The position numbers and the translations under genes were made by a program. From Cricetomys ansorgei (taxonomy: Eukaryota > Chordata > Mammalia > Rodentia > Nesomyidae), in assembly GCA_026225945.1 (NCBI GenBank), contig JAMJFZ010000879.1, positions 1,304,001 to 1,368,000 of the forward strand: a stretch of 64,000 bases of DNA. The letters are read 5' to 3'. Of the stretch, positions 61,691 to 64,000 are shown one piece after another. The notes under the pieces are model-generated. The model was not told where the DNA came from. It saw nothing but the letters and a program-made list of their open reading frames with translations, and made no database searches. How positions within the stretch are numbered: position 1 is the first letter of the stretch; the number at the start of each line of letters is the position of its first letter.

Positions 61691-63417
61691 ATCTAGCTTC
61701 GAGAGGCCCAAAGGACTAATGGAGAAAAATGTGCAGACAATGCAAAGTGCATCTTATCTATAAAACCATAAAGTACCACTCTTGGAAAGGTACTGTCTGA
61801 GAGCTGTTCTATCCATACATCCACCAAGATACACCTCCACGCCCCATTGCGTTCTTCGAAGTCTTTTGTGTCAGACACATCTGTTTACACACACAGGACA
61901 ATTTCACAACTCTGATAAGGCAATAGTGAGCTTCCAGACCCGCTTCTTGATGACGCTATCTCCCTTTATCTGTGTTCCCCATTGGATGATCAATATGCAC
62001 CAAATTAAACAGACTACTTCATAGGTGTCAATAACAAATGCAAACAGGAAACTGAGACAATCCCACTTGCACAAGGGTGGTTCATTAGGACCAGGAATCC
62101 TAATTAAGCAATTATATCCAGAATAAGGGTCAACAAGCAACCCTTTCTGTTCACATACTAGTGCCTAGTATGGTAATCAGGTACCCATAATTTAGGAAAG
62201 TAGATATGTTAATTAAATCATAATCTAGTGGCAAGGTGTACTCATCACTTGTGCCTATGTGGGAAGACAGAGGTCCTTGTGTTCAGTGACAAGCTCTAGG
62301 GGAACCAGGAATGTTAAACACGTAGGCCTGTTACTTCAAAGGAAGGGATGCATAACTTGCTATGCACCCGGAAGTCTAGGAAAGGAAGTAATAGCCTGGT
62401 GACCTTTTACTTTGTCTCTGCAGCTAATGTGGCCTCTGTGACCACATTAGACCCTACCCTGGACTCTTATTAGGAGCTTGCCAATCTATAGAACCCATCT
62501 TTGGTGGAGATGTCACATATACTTTACAGAGTTTAGATATAGTCATGTTTTAAGCTTTATTGTGCACACAAGATTGAGTTAATTATCACCAGGAAAGTTG
62601 GGTTTTTTTGGTCTTTTTGCCAAATTGTGCCGTGCTTTAATATACCTAAAATAAACTACCTGGAGTCAGACTCCAGAAGTTTGAACTAACACCAGCTACT
62701 TAGTCATGTTGAACCAAACTACTTGCTTGCCTCCTATGGATCATTACTCTGATAGCCATGATGGTCACAGAGACCCTCCCATTCCTACATCTTGTATTTA
62801 ACACAGTACCAAAACACAGTTCTTAATGTTCAGTGAAACTGGTGGATAAAGGTATGTCCAGAGTTATTTCAAAGGGCCTTGAATCTGTGCCCTTTGCTAT
62901 TGCAGGCATAGACACTGGTTCACCAGGTCATGAGACCAGTTGTACAAACCTGCCCAAACATATGGACAGCTCTGTGAACATTGGTCAGCCCCTGTCTTTG
63001 ATCCTGACACTGGAAGTCAATTACAGCACTGGCAGTTATATGTTCAATGTCCTTTGAGACTGGTATAAACCAGGATGAGACAAAAGAAAGAGAGGGTTCC
63101 AAAGCACCTACATTTTCATTTTGCTATACAAATATGTGTTTCGTATTTCATTATTCACTGCTAACATGGCCAAGATTCAGCCTGCACTCACTCTGCCTTA
63201 TAAGTCAGCGCCTTTGTAGTGCTGCCTCGCCTGTGTGGTGAGCCTCCGACTGCACAGCATCCACGACAAAAGCCAAAGACTGATTTTCAAGTCATGATTA
63301 AAGACATGTTGGTGAGTGCATTCTATACACTTCGGTTTTGGAGGTCAGTGTTGAATATGAAGAAAAAGGACTCCATTCTACAGGCAGTGCTAGGTGAAAG
63401 GCAGCTTGATGGCGGGT

Positions 63418-63490
63418 AGATAAGAGATAACAGAGAACAGACAAATGATAGATGGCAAATAGACTATAGATAGTAGGCAGATAGATGGTA
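63418..63490 (+). repeat. Degenerate (GATA)n tract
   Basis: Interrupted AGATA, GATAGATGG and ATAGA units over about 70 bases. Confidence 0.8.
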
Positions 63491-63548
63491 AGAGATACAA
63501 CAAGGTGGGGGGGTTAGAGAGAGGGAGCAGACAGAGAGATAGTGAATT

Positions 63549-63645
63549 TTGTGACAGTGTCCTGATATGTCTCCCCGGCTGGTCTGGGATCAGCAACCTT
63601 CTGCCTCTTCCTGCCAAGTGCTGGGATTATAGGCCTTCCGCATGA
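63549..63645 (-). mobile_element. B1 SINE fragment, minus strand
   Basis: GTGTCCTGATATGTCTCCCC, then GGCTGGTCTGGGATCAGCAA, TGCCTCTTCCTGCCAAGTGC and TGGGATTATAGGCCTTCCGC read as a reverse-complement B1. Confidence 0.75.
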
Positions 63646-64000
63646 TCACACTTGTCCTCATGCAGTGCATTTAAACTAGGAAAGTGACAAGGACCATGTT
63701 GTTTAGCTCTGACTGCAATTACAAAAATCTCCCCAATTCCTATGATTTCCCATGCGCGACTCAGCACTTACTGAATTTGCTAACCTTTTCTGGTCAGTGC
63801 CATCCTCAACGCTATTTCTTTAAGGACTGTAATAAAGGGGCACAGAAATGACTTTAAATAACCCTCAGACAACAACTGTGCATTGCCAACTGAACTCACA
63901 AAAGAGTGTGCGCAATAAAACAAATAAAACAAATCACACTAAGCCTAGCATCTAAAGATCAAGACGTTATTTTCTCTATGATTTCATAAACTATATAGAA

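Noticed and set aside
63418..63490. GATA-rich tract as a GATA-factor binding cluster
   Set aside because: It is a degenerate simple repeat next to a B1; motif density follows from the repeat and gives no separate evidence for regulation.

Overview
The window is one stretch of a muroid rodent chromosome (mouse, rat or hamster-like). It lies entirely inside a single protein-coding gene read on the minus strand: Ppp3ca, the alpha isoform of the calcineurin (protein phosphatase 2B) catalytic subunit. Rodent origin is indicated by SINE copies of the B1, B2/B3, B4 and ID types on both strands, over an older mammalian layer of MIR, L2 and MaLR-like fragments. Sequence alone does not settle the species.

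Four consecutive coding exons are visible, each with canonical AG/GT borders and matching codon phase. In transcription order they are exon 3 (12141-12265), exon 4 (4780-4891), exon 5 (4056-4201) and exon 6 (258-397). Together they encode about residues 87-261, the core of the metallophosphatase fold. They carry the GDIHG, GDYVDRG and GNHE signatures and the His of the CVHGG motif, so most of the Fe/Zn-binding and catalytic residues are here. The N-terminal exons 1-2 lie beyond 64000. The rest of the catalytic domain and the calcineurin-B-binding, calmodulin-binding and autoinhibitory regions lie below position 1.

Layout: 1-257 is part of intron 6; 398-4055 is intron 5 (3.7 kb); 4202-4779 is the short intron 4 (578 bp); 4892-12140 is intron 3 (7.2 kb); 12266-64000 is part of a very large intron 2 (at least 51.7 kb). 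About 99 percent of the window is intronic: SINEs, decayed MIR/L2/L1/LTR fragments, microsatellites and unassigned sequence. I found no second gene, RNA gene, promoter, CpG island, CRISPR array or intact mobile element.

I did not find an undescribed biological system. The more unusual local structures are a diverged tandem triplication of a ~62 bp unit (55695-55900), a separated 62 bp direct repeat near exon 6 (1173 and 1443), a 48-50 bp tandem duplication (52571-52668), a perfect inverted pair of AP-1 motifs (26041-26057), a GTCAG-rich element of unknown family (30259-30870), and several tracts prone to non-B DNA structure.
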